A stretch of DNA of 64,000 bases from Aeriscardovia sp. (lineage in GTDB: Bacteria; Actinomycetota; Actinomycetes; Actinomycetales; Bifidobacteriaceae), in assembly GCA_017538895.1 (NCBI GenBank), contig JAFYHY010000097.1, positions 62,001 to 126,000 on the forward strand, read 5' to 3'. Below the pieces are notes generated by a model. The model was given only the letters and a program-made list of their open reading frames with translations, did not search any database and had not been told where the DNA came from. Every line of letters starts with the position of its first letter. Within the stretch, counting starts at the first letter, position 1. Shown one piece after another: positions 47,212-56,389 of the stretch. The position numbers and the translations under genes were made by a program.

Positions 47212-48141
47212 ATGGTGACAGTTTCGATTATTATCCCGGCTTGGAATGAGGCCGAACACATTGCAGATTGTTTAATGAATGCAACGCGGCAGACAGTAGC
47301 TGCAAAAGAAATTCTTGTCGTTGATAACAAATCAACTGATAACACGATGGCTATTGTAAAACAGTTCATTGCAGAAAACCCAGATTGTAACGTCAAACTC
47401 TTAGAACAAAACGAGAAACAGGGTCTTATTCCAACCCGTAATTATGGTTTTAATCATGCCATAGGAGATGTCTACGGTCGCATTGACGCTGATTGCATGC
47501 TGCGACCTGATTGGGTAGAGCGAGTAACTAAAACTTTTGCTCATGATCGATCAGCGATGGGCGTTACTGGACCTGTTACCTATTACGATATGCCAGCTGC
47601 TGATATTAGTTTAGCTGGCGATAATCAGATTCGCCGTCATGTCTATAAAGCGGATGGAGGACGTACTCTCCTATTTGGCTCTAATATGGCTATCCGAGCT
47701 AAAGCATGGAAAGTTATTAAAGATCAAGTATGTGCTGATGAAGAAGATCTCATGCATGAAGATATTGATCTGTCTCTTCATCTTATTGCGAATGGTTTAA
47801 AAACTGTTTATAACCCTAAAGTGGTTGTTGGAATGAGTGCACGACGTATGGATACGTCTCTTCCAAGTTTCATTAATTATATGAAACGGTTTAAGCGAAC
47901 GTTTGATGCGCATCCTGGTCATACGCGAACCAGTCGACCTGAGTATATTTTTACTGCGCTTTATCCTGTATTGCATGCGTGGTATCCGGTTTATCAGAAG
48001 CAGCTTCATGATACTCATATTGATCCAGCTCGACGTATTTGGTTCCGTAAGCAGATGCAATTAGCTCGTCGCCGTGAATTGGAGACATATTCGACATATC
48101 AGGCATTTGAGTCGCAACAGCGTCGTCAGACGAAAAATTAG
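47212..48141 (+). CDS. Glycosyltransferase family 2
   Basis: A 309-residue soluble GT2 enzyme. SIIIPAWNEAEHIADCL is the nucleotide-sugar binding start; VVDNKSTDNT and the metal-binding GRIDADCMLRPDW follow, and LMHEDIDLSLHL is the catalytic-base region. There is no membrane segment. It is divergent from the AI-2E gene and ends at its own terminator. The sugar and acceptor are unknown; galE next door could supply UDP-galactose. Confidence 0.9.
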   Translation: MVTVSIIIPAWNEAEHIADCLMNATRQTVAAKEILVVDNKSTDNTMAIVKQFIAENPDCNVKLLEQNEKQGLIPTRNYGFNHAIGDVYGRIDADCMLRPDWVERVTKTFAHDRSAMGVTGPVTYYDMPAADISLAGDNQIRRHVYKADGGRTLLFGSNMAIRAKAWKVIKDQVCADEEDLMHEDIDLSLHLIANGLKTVYNPKVVVGMSARRMDTSLPSFINYMKRFKRTFDAHPGHTRTSRPEYIFTALYPVLHAWYPVYQKQLHDTHIDPARRIWFRKQMQLARRRELETYSTYQAFESQQRRQTKN

Positions 48142-48179
48142 TGAATAGTATTAGCGTTGAGTATGTTTTGATGTATAAG

Positions 48180-48216
48180 AAAAGGGTGAGTAAAATGTAG
48201 GTTTTCTCACCCTTTT
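48180..48216. terminator. Bidirectional terminator between glycosyltransferase and galE
   Basis: An 11-bp perfect stem (AAAAGGGTGAG / CTCACCCTTTT) with T-runs on both strands between convergent genes. Confidence 0.8.
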
Positions 48217-48245
48217 CTTATTTATTTTGTGCGTTGATTTGAGTT

Positions 48246-49256
48246 TTAGTCAATTTGTTTCCATGATTCAACGTCGATATGGTGTTCTGGATTTGCTTGC
48301 CATGCTGCCCATGCGGATTCAACGATTTCTTTGACACCATACTTTGCATGCCAGTCCATGACTTCGTTGATGCGTTGTGGGGAGCCGATTAACATTGGTG
48401 GGTCTCCTGCACGGCGGTCTTCGATCTTTTCAGTGAATGGGAGTCCAGAGACTGATTTGATTTCATCAACGATTTGGCGGACGGAGGTACCTTCACCGGT
48501 TCCGACGTTGAAGGCGCTGTATGGGCGGTCGTCACGATCGAGGTAGTGTATTGCGGCGATGTGAGCGTCAGCTAAATCGGAAACGTGGATGTAATCGCGG
48601 ATGCAGGTTCCGTCTGGTGTTGGGTAGTCAGCGCCGAAGATTGCTGGTGCTTTTCCTAATTTGAGGTTACGGAGAACCATTGGTATAAGGTTCAGTGTTG
48701 CTGGATCTTCGAGTTCAACTGGTCCGCATCCAGCGACGTTGAAGTAGCGGAGTGCGCAGAAGCGAATTCCGAAAGTTTGAGCTGCGGCGTTGCCCATCCA
48801 TTCACCGAAGAGTTTGGTTTGTCCGTATGGGTTGATTGGAACCATTGGGATAACGTCTTCTGGGACGACGTCAACTGGAGGTTCACCGTAGGTTGCTGCG
48901 GAGCTGGAGAAGACGAGTTTATTGACTCCTGTGTCGGTCATAGCTTGAAGTATGTTCAGCATTCCGTTGATGTTTTGGCGGTAGTACCATAATGGTTTTT
49001 CAACGGATTCACCGACTTGTTTGCGAGCAGCGAAGTGAATGACAGCGTCTACAGCATACTTTTTCATTGCATCGGCTAATACTTTGTCTGCGCCTGGTGC
49101 AGAAACATCTTGGACGATGAGTGGTGCATCGCCGATACGTGTTTTTTTGCCGTAGCTTAAGTCGTCGACGACGACAACTTTTTCTCCAGCTTGATGCAAT
49201 GCGTAAATAACGTGTGCGCCAATATAGCCGCAACCGCCTGTAACAAGAACTGTCAT
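48246..49256 (-). CDS. galE: UDP-glucose 4-epimerase
   Basis: I start at ATG 49256 (336 aa) with GGAGGA 6 nt upstream; the longer in-frame ATG would put this site inside the gene. It is a short-chain dehydrogenase-type epimerase that interconverts UDP-glucose and UDP-galactose. The NAD motif is TGGCGYIGAHV. The catalytic S-YxxxK pair is in VFSSSAATYG and NPYGQTKLFGEW, and GTCIRDYIHVSDLADAH is the family signature. It is central to bifidobacterial galactose use and provides sugar donors for glycosyltransferases. Confidence 0.97.
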   Translation of the reverse strand: MTVLVTGGCGYIGAHVIYALHQAGEKVVVVDDLSYGKKTRIGDAPLIVQDVSAPGADKVLADAMKKYAVDAVIHFAARKQVGESVEKPLWYYRQNINGMLNILQAMTDTGVNKLVFSSSAATYGEPPVDVVPEDVIPMVPINPYGQTKLFGEWMGNAAAQTFGIRFCALRYFNVAGCGPVELEDPATLNLIPMVLRNLKLGKAPAIFGADYPTPDGTCIRDYIHVSDLADAHIAAIHYLDRDDRPYSAFNVGTGEGTSVRQIVDEIKSVSGLPFTEKIEDRRAGDPPMLIGSPQRINEVMDWHAKYGVKEIVESAWAAWQANPEHHIDVESWKQID

Positions 49257-49334
49257 ATAGAGTCCTCCGTTTTCTTTTGACATCTGTCTATTGCAAAAGG
49301 AATTGTTTTCAGAATACTTGTTTCGATGAACAAG

Positions 49335-50003
49335 TTAGTTGAATAACATATTTTGTAGATCATCGAGTAAGGCTCTCATTGCGTGCCCGCGATGGGAAAT
49401 TTGATTTTTTTGGTCTGTTGATAATTGCGCGCAAGTGAGTGGTTTAGTGTCCCAGAGTATGCATGCAGAGGTGGTGTTCTGTGTTGGTTGTTCGTCTGGG
49501 ATAAAGATTGGATCATATCCAAATCCTTGTGTTCCACGTGGTGTATGTGCGAGGTGACCATTCATGCGACCGTATTCGACTTTTTCACGTGAGTGTTGTG
49601 GGTCGACAAGGGCGGCACAACATTCGAAGTGAGCAGTGCGAACATTATCTGGTATGTCTTCTAGTTGAGCGAGTAGGAGGTCCATGTTGGCGTGATCATT
49701 GCCGTGTTGTCCTGACCATCGTGCTGATAAAATTCCTGGTGCTTTTCCTAGAATGTCGACAATGAGTCCTGAGTCGTCAGCAATTGATAGGTATCCTGTA
49801 CGTTGGGCAACAAAACGAGCTTTGAGTAAAGCGTTTTCTTCGAATGTGGTGCCGTCTTCAACAGGATCTGGGATACCGAGTTCTTTTGCACTGATTATTG
49901 TTATGGTGTGATTTGTTGGGCAGATGATACGTTCTGCAACCATCTGTTTGAGTTCGGAAACTTTTCCTTCGTTATGTGTCGCTAGAACGATAGTGGTATT
50001 CAT
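49335..50003 (-). CDS. rdgB: dITP/XTP (non-canonical purine NTP) pyrophosphatase
   Basis: A 222-residue Ham1/RdgB-family enzyme that hydrolyses ITP, dITP and XTP to keep them out of nucleic acids. The signatures IVLATHNEGKVSELKQM, FVAQRTGYLSIADDSGLIVD and GFGYDPIFIPD are all present. It starts 1 nt after the rph stop; the rph-rdgB pair is a common operon. Confidence 0.96.
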   Translation of the reverse strand: MNTTIVLATHNEGKVSELKQMVAERIICPTNHTITIISAKELGIPDPVEDGTTFEENALLKARFVAQRTGYLSIADDSGLIVDILGKAPGILSARWSGQHGNDHANMDLLLAQLEDIPDNVRTAHFECCAALVDPQHSREKVEYGRMNGHLAHTPRGTQGFGYDPIFIPDEQPTQNTTSACILWDTKPLTCAQLSTDQKNQISHRGHAMRALLDDLQNMLFN

Positions 50004-50004
50004 A

Positions 50005-50772
50005 TCAGTCCTCTGCTAGTGCTTTGAGCTGAAGTTTTTGGAGTTCTTTGTTTCCTTTGGTAGCAAGGTCGAGAAGGGTGTTTAACTCGTCTCGGTCAAA
50101 TGGTCCGTGTTCTGCGGTTCCTTGAATTTCGATGAATTTTCCGCTTCCGGTCATGACAACGTTCATGTCGGTTCCAGCATTGGAATCTTCTGGATAAGGG
50201 AGGTCAAGCATTGGGTGGTTTTGAATGACTCCGACAGAGATTGCGGAGACTTGATCTAAGAGGATATGAGCGTCATCGCTGATATAGTGTTGATGTTTTG
50301 CCCAGCGGATTGCGTCAGCAACTGCTACATAGGCGCCTGTAATGGATGCGGTTCGTGTTCCACCGTCGGCTTGGAGGACATCACAGTCAACGATAATTTG
50401 GTTTTCTCCGAGGGCTGCCATGTCGATAACACCGCGGAGGGATCGGCCAATAAGGCGGCTAATTTCGTGTGTACGTCCGCTGACACGTCCACGAATGGAT
50501 TCGCGTTCGGTACGTTCTCCTGTTGCGCGTGGGATCATTGAGTATTCTGCAGTGACCCAGCCAAGTCCGCTTCCTTTGCGCCAGCGTGGTACGCCCACTT
50601 GCCATGATGCAGTGCAGAGAACGCGTGTGTTACCGCATGAGATGAGGACGGATCCTTCTGGATTGGATGTCCACTTTCGTTGAATGGTAACAGGACGGAG
50701 TTCATCCATATGACGTCCATCGAGACGTACAATTTCTCCGTCTATAACTTTTGTCAGGATCATTTCAGCCAT
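50005..50772 (-). CDS. rph: Ribonuclease PH
   Basis: A 255-residue phosphorolytic exoribonuclease that trims tRNA 3' ends. The signatures [35 protein letters not shown] and [19 protein letters not shown] match the family. AAAGGAG lies upstream of the ATG at 50772; ATG at codon 4 is an alternative. It is first of the rph-rdgB pair. Confidence 0.97.
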   Translation of the reverse strand: MAEMILTKVIDGEIVRLDGRHMDELRPVTIQRKWTSNPEGSVLISCGNTRVLCTASWQVGVPRWRKGSGLGWVTAEYSMIPRATGERTERESIRGRVSGRTHEISRLIGRSLRGVIDMAALGENQIIVDCDVLQADGGTRTASITGAYVAVADAIRWAKHQHYISDDAHILLDQVSAISVGVIQNHPMLDLPYPEDSNAGTDMNVVMTGSGKFIEIQGTAEHGPFDRDELNTLLDLATKGNKELQKLQLKALAED

Positions 50773-50933
50773 GACACCCAGCTCCTTTTACTTTATTTAC
50801 TAAATTCACACTTATTTAAAAAACGTTACGGTTACGTAACTATTGCAACGTTTTTGAATAATCTTTGTCTACTTTACGACGCTTATTGTCCTAGTACTGT
50901 AAAAAAGTGGCTTCTTCAAATACCTTTTAACAG

Positions 50934-50939
50934 TATTCT
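50934..50939 (+). promoter_or_regulatory. -10 box for a leaderless Pr6Pr-like gene mRNA
   Basis: TATTCT ends 7 nt before the ATG at 50947; no Shine-Dalgarno site. The hexamer lies inside the inverted repeat AACAGTATTCTGTT. Confidence 0.5.
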
Positions 50940-50946
50940 GTTATTT

Positions 50947-51714
50947 ATGCGCAAAAGAAAAATTTTTATCTCACTGTTTGAATTCCTCATTGTGCTCTGT
51001 GCATGGGGAGGAATTTCACAATCGTATTGCCAAGGACAATGGGAAGAATTATGCTATTTCACTTATCAAACAAACTTCCTGGTCGGTGTTGTTTATTTGT
51101 GGTCTGCTATTGCCACTTTAACCGGTAAACGTCGCCCTTGGCCATGGTTACGTGGTTTAGCTCTTGTTTTTATTTTTGTTACTGGTCTTGTTGCTAATAC
51201 CATCCTTCCAGCTCCAAATTATGCAACCGAATATCGTGCTTATGGTTTTATTCCCAATACGTTGCTCGTGCATATTACTGTTCCACTCTTATGCTTGATT
51301 AACTTCATTCTTTTCGAACGTCATAAGCATTACAAGTGGTGGTTCCCACTCACCTGGCCGTTATACATTTATGTATGGTTTGATTTCATTGTTATCCGTG
51401 CTGATATCTTCCCACATGCTGGTGTTGATCCGGGATCTCATAACCCATGGCCGTACTGGTTTATCAATGTTAATAAGGTCGGTTGGGCATCAATTCCACG
51501 TACTTTCCTCCTCTTTACTATTTTCTTCCTTATTTTGGGTTATATTCTATTTACTGCTGACCATTTCCTTCCACGTACCGCTGTTGTGAAGACAACTACC
51601 GAGGAAGAAATCATTCAGTATCTTCAAACCCGTAAGATGAAGAAAATTCAGAAAATTGCTACTTCATTCCCTCAGATTGATTTATCAGATTGTTCTTTTA
51701 ATGAAATAAAGTAG
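50947..51714 (+). CDS. Pr6Pr-like integral membrane protein
   Basis: A 255-residue protein with six to seven hydrophobic segments. FTYQTNFLVGVVYLWSAIAT, NTLLVHITVPLLCLINFILF and PYWFINVNKVGW are in line with the Pr6Pr/FAR-17a-like membrane family. I start at ATG 50947; the open frame upstream overlaps rph and reads as low-quality sequence. The function is unknown. It has its own -10 box and terminator, so it is a single-gene unit. Confidence 0.75.
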   Translation: MRKRKIFISLFEFLIVLCAWGGISQSYCQGQWEELCYFTYQTNFLVGVVYLWSAIATLTGKRRPWPWLRGLALVFIFVTGLVANTILPAPNYATEYRAYGFIPNTLLVHITVPLLCLINFILFERHKHYKWWFPLTWPLYIYVWFDFIVIRADIFPHAGVDPGSHNPWPYWFINVNKVGWASIPRTFLLFTIFFLILGYILFTADHFLPRTAVVKTTTEEEIIQYLQTRKMKKIQKIATSFPQIDLSDCSFNEIK

Positions 51715-51743
51715 TAGTTACTTATTCATTCGACTTTTATTAG

Positions 51744-51775
51744 GGGCCTTTACCATCTCTCCCTGGTAAGGGCCC
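51744..51775 (+). terminator. Terminator of the Pr6Pr-like gene
   Basis: A 12-bp stem (GGGCCTTTACCA / TGGTAAGGGCCC, one G-U) with an 8-nt loop, followed by TTTAGTGTTT. Confidence 0.8.
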
Positions 51776-51844
51776 TTTAGTGTTTCTAATGAATGGTTCG
51801 TAGAATGGAAAAAATATAATTCTTCCATAAGGAGCCACCCACAT

Positions 51845-53242
51845 ATGATGCCTCAGACGAATACAACACCTACTGCATTCATTGACCCTAGCATTGAAAC
51901 TCCAGTCTTAATGACTGACATGTATGAATACACAATGCTTGAAGCCGCAATGCAAGATGGAACAGCATCACGCCCCTGTGTTTTTGAGGTCTATGCGCGT
52001 CATCTTCCGAATGGTCGTCGTTATGGTGTAGTTGCTGGATTAGGTCGCCTGCTAACAGCTTTGCAGAATTTTCGTCCTAATGAGCAGCAGATCCAGTTTT
52101 TATGTGACCGTCATATTATTAGTCCTGTAACAGCACAATGGTTAGAAAACTATACCTTCCATGGATCAATACGCGCGTATCCTGAAGGAGAATTATATTT
52201 CCCTAACTCTCCTCTTCTGCAAGTAGAATCTACGTTTGCTGAAGGCACTTTGTTAGAGACTCTTATTCTTTCTATTTTGAATTATGATTCAGCTATTGCG
52301 TCAGCTGCGTCACGTATTGCGACTGCTGCTGGTAACCGTCCATGTTTTGATATGGGTGCGCGCCGTATGAATGAATCAGCTTCTATTGCAGCAGCACGCG
52401 CAGCAATCATTGGTGGGTTTGAAGGAACTTCCAATTTAGCTGCAGCAATGCGATATGATCTTCCGTGCATCGGTACCTCTGCTCATGCTTTCACGTTGGT
52501 TCATGATTCCGAAGAAGAAGCTTTTCGTTCACAAATTCATGCGTTAGGAGAACAAACAACCCTGTTAACTGATACGTATGATATGTCGGAGGCAATTCGT
52601 ACAGCTATTAATGTTGCAGGCCATAATCTTGGGTGTGTTCGTATTGATTCTGGTGATCTTGCTCATATGGCGCGTGCTGCTCGTCAAGAGTTGGATTCTT
52701 TGGGAGCAACTGAAACAAAGATTACTGTGACCAATGATCTTGATGAGTATGCAATTGCTGCTTTACAGAATGCGCCAGTTGATTCATATGGTGTTGGTAC
52801 ACGTTTGGTGACAGGATCGGGATACCCGACATGTGGCATGGTGTATAAGCTGGTGGAACGACAAGGTGGTGATGGGGTGATGCATCCTGTTGCTAAAAAA
52901 TCTTTTGGAAAGCAGACTATTGGCTGGCGTAAGGATGCGTATCGTGTTTATACCGCTGATGAAGCACATAATGGTATTGCTGAATTAGAACTTGTGTGTG
53001 CTGGTACGCGAGAGAAATTAGATTCTCTTTCTCTTGATGGGATTGTTGGTCCGACTGAAGATGTCAGGAATCTGCTGATCACGGCGATTGATCATGGAAC
53101 AGTGAATATGGAGTTGACAAGTCACCAAGCATTATATGCTGCTCGCGGGTGGCGGAAGCACCAGCTTGAGGAACTTCCGCTCACTGCTTTGGGCTTGTCG
53201 CAGGATGATCCTGTACTCTCCACACAGATTATTGAGTTATAG
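51845..53242 (+). CDS. pncB: Nicotinate phosphoribosyltransferase
   Basis: A 465-residue NAD-salvage enzyme that makes nicotinate mononucleotide from nicotinate and PRPP. VLMTDMYEYTMLEAAMQ, FEVYARHLPNGRRYGV and GCVRIDSGDLAHMAR are family signatures. TATAAT lies about 25 nt before AAGGAG, and the start is at one of two consecutive ATG codons. It is transcribed alone, convergent with the DUF3039 gene. Confidence 0.95.
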   Translation: MMPQTNTTPTAFIDPSIETPVLMTDMYEYTMLEAAMQDGTASRPCVFEVYARHLPNGRRYGVVAGLGRLLTALQNFRPNEQQIQFLCDRHIISPVTAQWLENYTFHGSIRAYPEGELYFPNSPLLQVESTFAEGTLLETLILSILNYDSAIASAASRIATAAGNRPCFDMGARRMNESASIAAARAAIIGGFEGTSNLAAAMRYDLPCIGTSAHAFTLVHDSEEEAFRSQIHALGEQTTLLTDTYDMSEAIRTAINVAGHNLGCVRIDSGDLAHMARAARQELDSLGATETKITVTNDLDEYAIAALQNAPVDSYGVGTRLVTGSGYPTCGMVYKLVERQGGDGVMHPVAKKSFGKQTIGWRKDAYRVYTADEAHNGIAELELVCAGTREKLDSLSLDGIVGPTEDVRNLLITAIDHGTVNMELTSHQALYAARGWRKHQLEELPLTALGLSQDDPVLSTQIIEL

Positions 53243-53255
53243 GATTCGTTAATGA

Positions 53256-53594
53256 TTAGCGTCCCATGTTCATCATCTGATTGTAGATGTGTTTGCATTC
53301 TGGGCAAATTGGATAATCTTTTGCATTATGTTTTGGAATCCATACTTTCCCGCATAAGGCAACAACTGGGCGTCCTGTGAGCTGTGATTTCAGCATTTTA
53401 TCTTTAGAAACATAGTGAGCATAACGATCAGAGTTACCGCCATCGTCTTTCAGAGGTAGTTCTTTTTCTTCTGGTTTTTCAAGAAGTGCGGTATTTGAAG
53501 TCTGGTCTGGTGTTGCTTGTATATCATTCCAAATGATGACATGGTTTTCAGCAGAAATATTTTGGTTGTTCTGCATCACTATTTTCGTGCTCAT
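53256..53594 (-). CDS. DUF3039 putative zinc-binding protein
   Basis: A small actinobacterial protein (112 aa from ATG 53594; an upstream extension is possible). The conserved C-terminal half reads RYAHYVSKDKMLKSQLTGRP then VALCGKVWIPKHN and CPECKHIYNQM, giving Cys, His and CxxC residues that probably bind zinc. The N-terminal ~45 residues are variable. AAGGG sits unusually close to the ATG, so the true start is uncertain. The function is unknown. Confidence 0.78.
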   Translation of the reverse strand: MSTKIVMQNNQNISAENHVIIWNDIQATPDQTSNTALLEKPEEKELPLKDDGGNSDRYAHYVSKDKMLKSQLTGRPVVALCGKVWIPKHNAKDYPICPECKHIYNQMMNMGR

Positions 53595-53728
53595 GCCCTT
53601 ATTGTAAATGACATTAAGAAGTAAAAGGAAATTTCTTTTATATTTGTAATAAGGGTCCATAAAAACTGAGATACTAAGAAGATAGTAGAAGATGTTCAGC
53701 CGAATGTTACGAGAAGAGGGTCTCTTTC

Positions 53729-54391
53729 ATGAGTGTGAACGGTGAATCAAAGATTTCTGATTTTAATCGTAGAGAACAAGAAGAAGCAACAGAACAGCAA
53801 TCCGTGCAGGACACATCACATGCCTCTTCTCACGCGGAGTTTACAACAGCATTTGATATCATTGATGCCTTGCAACAGATGCTCGGTGAAGCTAAACCTG
53901 TTATGTTTTCTCAAGCATTTGTCAAAATTGATCATGATCAATTTAGTAATGAATTAGATGAGCTCAAGAAGGTATTACCAGTACAGTTAGAGCGTGCATC
54001 TGCACTGATGCGTGAGTCTGAGCATCGTTTACAGAATGCTAATGATAAAGCAGATTCTATTCTGCGTAATGCTCGTACTCAGGCTGATCAAATTATTCAG
54101 AAAGCAAATGAGCAAGCTGATTTTCTTGCCGGTCATCAAAATGTTATTGCTATTGCAACGCAGAAGGCGCAAAACATTGTTGATGAGGCGCAAGCCCAGG
54201 CTGATCGTATTACTGCCGGTGCAAATGAATATTCTTCACTGATGTTGACAGGATTAGGTGAGGAATTAAGCAAGTTACAGCGTGATGTTAACGGTGGTTT
54301 AACTGTCTTGCAAAGCCGTCAGCAGCAGGCTGCAGCACGTTTACGTGCAAAGCAACAAAATGGTCAAGAGCAGCAAGCTATTGAACAATAG
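53729..54391 (+). CDS. DivIVA-like coiled-coil protein upstream of yceD
   Basis: A 220-residue protein. After a charged N-terminus comes FDIIDALQQMLGEAKPVMFSQ, then the segment IDHDQFSNELDELKKVLPVQLERA that marks actinobacterial DivIVA-like proteins next to yceD-rpmF. Long Ala/Gln coiled-coil heptads follow (residues ~100-200). It is likely a membrane- or septum-associated scaffold; the exact role is unknown. AAGAGGG precedes the ATG. yceD follows after 19 nt. Confidence 0.82.
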   Translation: MSVNGESKISDFNRREQEEATEQQSVQDTSHASSHAEFTTAFDIIDALQQMLGEAKPVMFSQAFVKIDHDQFSNELDELKKVLPVQLERASALMRESEHRLQNANDKADSILRNARTQADQIIQKANEQADFLAGHQNVIAIATQKAQNIVDEAQAQADRITAGANEYSSLMLTGLGEELSKLQRDVNGGLTVLQSRQQQAAARLRAKQQNGQEQQAIEQ

Positions 54392-54410
54392 AATACGTGA
54401 GGTATCTACC

Positions 54411-55046
54411 ATGAAAGCAAATGATCATACTCGCTTTAAATATCCGAACCAGTCCCCTTGGGCTGTTCCTGTTGCTCAAACAGTCAGCCATCCTGGTGAT
54501 ATGCAGGATTTAAAGGTGACATTCCCTGCGCCAGAAGGTATTGGAGATAGCTTCTATGGTATCCCGGAAGGCTCTGATGTCTCTGTTTCTGGTACTTTTT
54601 CATCACTTCAATCTGGACTAATGTTTACAGGAACGTTTAAAGCTACGACTATTGGTCAATGTTCTCGCTGCCTTACTGATATTTCTGCAGATGAAGACGT
54701 TGAATGCTCCGTTTTTATGCCAATTGTTGAGAGTACTAATGCTCGTGAAGATCGTCTTGGTCTTGGCTCAAAAATCATTGAACGTACGTTAACTGAAGAA
54801 GAAGATGACGAGGATATTTATCCTTTAACAGGTAATGGTGCTTTTGCTGATTTTGAAGATCTAATTCGAGATAGTTTTGTTCAGATTATTCCATCGACTC
54901 CACTATGCTCACCTGATTGTCAAGGTCTTTGCCCTCAATGCGGAGTCAATTTGAATGATTATCCTGATCATCATCATGAAGAACATGATGACCGTTGGGA
55001 TATTCTTGAACAATTGAAAAAAGACTTAGAAAAGAATCAAAAATAA
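54411..55046 (+). CDS. yceD: YceD/DUF177 family protein
   Basis: I start at ATG 54411 (211 aa) with GAGGT upstream; the frame is open 22 codons earlier but overlaps the preceding gene. Conserved blocks are GTFKATTIGQCSRCLTDIS, DLIRDSFVQIIPSTPLC and CQGLCPQCGVNLNDYPD, with paired Cys that may bind metal. YceD is linked to 23S rRNA processing and commonly precedes rpmF, as here. Confidence 0.9.
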   Translation: MKANDHTRFKYPNQSPWAVPVAQTVSHPGDMQDLKVTFPAPEGIGDSFYGIPEGSDVSVSGTFSSLQSGLMFTGTFKATTIGQCSRCLTDISADEDVECSVFMPIVESTNAREDRLGLGSKIIERTLTEEEDDEDIYPLTGNGAFADFEDLIRDSFVQIIPSTPLCSPDCQGLCPQCGVNLNDYPDHHHEEHDDRWDILEQLKKDLEKNQK

Positions 55047-55062
55047 CTTTTGACTATCAAGT

Positions 55063-55091
55063 ATGACAAATTCCAGTCTCTAGTATAGACT
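55063..55091 (+). promoter_or_regulatory. Promoter of rpmF
   Basis: ATGACA and TAGACT are spaced by 17 nt, ending 50 nt before the rpmF start. This may give L32 its own transcript in addition to read-through from yceD. Confidence 0.5.
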
Positions 55092-55141
55092 ATTGAAGGC
55101 TTAAGCTATCATACAATTTCGATCGAAATAGAGGATATACT

Positions 55142-55336
55142 ATGGCATTGCCAAAATATAAGACATCGCGCGCAAATACTCATATGCGCCGTTCTGCATG
55201 GAAGGCTGCAGCAGCTAAGACTGTTATTTGCCCAAACTGTGGAGCTGAAACTCTCCCACACATGGCTTGCCCAAGCTGCGGTTCATGGCGTGGACGTGTC
55301 TACTCTCAGGCTATCAAGTCTGATATGAACAACTGA
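55142..55336 (+). CDS. rpmF: 50S ribosomal protein L32
   Basis: A 64-residue L32. [20 protein letters not shown] is typical, followed by a four-Cys zinc ribbon (CPNCG and CPSCG), so this is the zinc-binding form. The ATG has GAGG upstream. A strong terminator follows. Confidence 0.97.
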   Translation: MALPKYKTSRANTHMRRSAWKAAAAKTVICPNCGAETLPHMACPSCGSWRGRVYSQAIKSDMNN

Positions 55337-55369
55337 GTACGACAGACTGAATTGTAAAGTCAGTTTATG

Positions 55370-55395
55370 ACCCTGCCATCGACGGGTGGCAGGGT
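55370..55395 (+). terminator. Terminator of rpmF
   Basis: A 9-bp perfect stem (ACCCTGCCA / TGGCAGGGT), an 8-nt loop and TTTTCTTTTTG. Confidence 0.9.
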
Positions 55396-55474
55396 TTTTC
55401 TTTTTGTTAATCTTCTCTATATTATTGAGTATTAAATATCAAACACTCCTTGAGAGTAAGAGGAATCGGCAACC

Positions 55475-56332
55475 ATGGCGCATAGTACAGATCGTCAAAG
55501 CTCAGAACATTTATTACCTAAGAATTTCACATTAAAAAGTAAAAAACATCATCGTCTTGATAATAAAGGGGCGCAATATTCCTTTGTTATTGATAATTCT
55601 GATCAGTTACTACATAATCTGGGTTTTTCTTTAGAGCCTTCCCTTCTTATTCAAGCTTTAACTCACCGTTCTTTTGCGCATGAGAATCCTGGTTTACCTA
55701 ATAATGAGCGTTTAGAATTTCTAGGTGATTCTGTGCTTGAGTTTGTTGTTACGGAAACACTGTATGATAAGTATCCAGAATGGCCTGAAGGTCGTCTTGC
55801 AAAGATGCGTGCCAAAGCAGTTTCTGAAGGTGCTCTTGCTCATGTTGCTCGTACAAAACTACAGCTTGGTAGTTTTGTTCTTCTTGGCCATGGTGAAAGT
55901 ACTGGTAATGGGTCTGATAAAGATTCAATTTTATGCGATACTGTTGAATCGTTAATTGGGGCTGTTTTCTTGGAACATGGTATTAGTGGCGCACGATTAA
56001 TAATTCATCATCTTCTAGATGATACATTAAATGAGGTAGCGAAAGAAGGTCCAGCGTTGGATTGGAAGACGGCTTTGGTTGTTCTGAGCCATCATCTCAA
56101 GATTAAAGAACCTCAATATGTGATGGAAGCAGATGATAATCTGACCTCACCAACTTTTACTGCGCATGTTATTATTCCACAGTTGAATGGTACTCACAAT
56201 GAGTTGACTTCTGCTCAAGGTCCAAGTAAACGTAAAGCGCAATTAGCAGCTGCAAAAAATGCGTATCGTATTCTTTCAAAAGATATGACTATTGATAAGC
56301 GTGCAGATGAGTTTGTTGCACAAGAACATTAA
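55475..56332 (+). CDS. rnc: Ribonuclease III
   Basis: A 285-residue dsRNA endonuclease for rRNA and mRNA processing. The catalytic signature NERLEFLGDSVLEFVVTE and the later DTVESLIGAVFLEHG are intact; a dsRNA-binding domain ends with GPSKRKAQLAAAKNAYRIL. About 45 basic residues precede the catalytic domain, an extension not seen in short RNase III proteins. Its own terminator follows; rpmF-rnc order is conserved. Confidence 0.97.
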   Translation: MAHSTDRQSSEHLLPKNFTLKSKKHHRLDNKGAQYSFVIDNSDQLLHNLGFSLEPSLLIQALTHRSFAHENPGLPNNERLEFLGDSVLEFVVTETLYDKYPEWPEGRLAKMRAKAVSEGALAHVARTKLQLGSFVLLGHGESTGNGSDKDSILCDTVESLIGAVFLEHGISGARLIIHHLLDDTLNEVAKEGPALDWKTALVVLSHHLKIKEPQYVMEADDNLTSPTFTAHVIIPQLNGTHNELTSAQGPSKRKAQLAAAKNAYRILSKDMTIDKRADEFVAQEH

Positions 56333-56334
56333 AC

Positions 56335-56373
56335 AAAGAGGGTTGTTGTTTTTCTTCTACAATAACCCTCTTT
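56335..56373. terminator. Bidirectional terminator between rnc and uup
   Basis: A 15-bp stem (AAAGAGGGTTGTTGT / ACAATAACCCTCTTT, one G-U) with T-runs on both strands between convergent genes. Confidence 0.82.
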
Positions 56374-56389
56374 TTAGTAGTGAACTTTA

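Noticed and set aside
50680-50946. N-terminal extension of the Pr6Pr-like protein
   Set aside because: It would overlap the divergent rph gene and its promoter region, and the sequence is not membrane-like as in the family.
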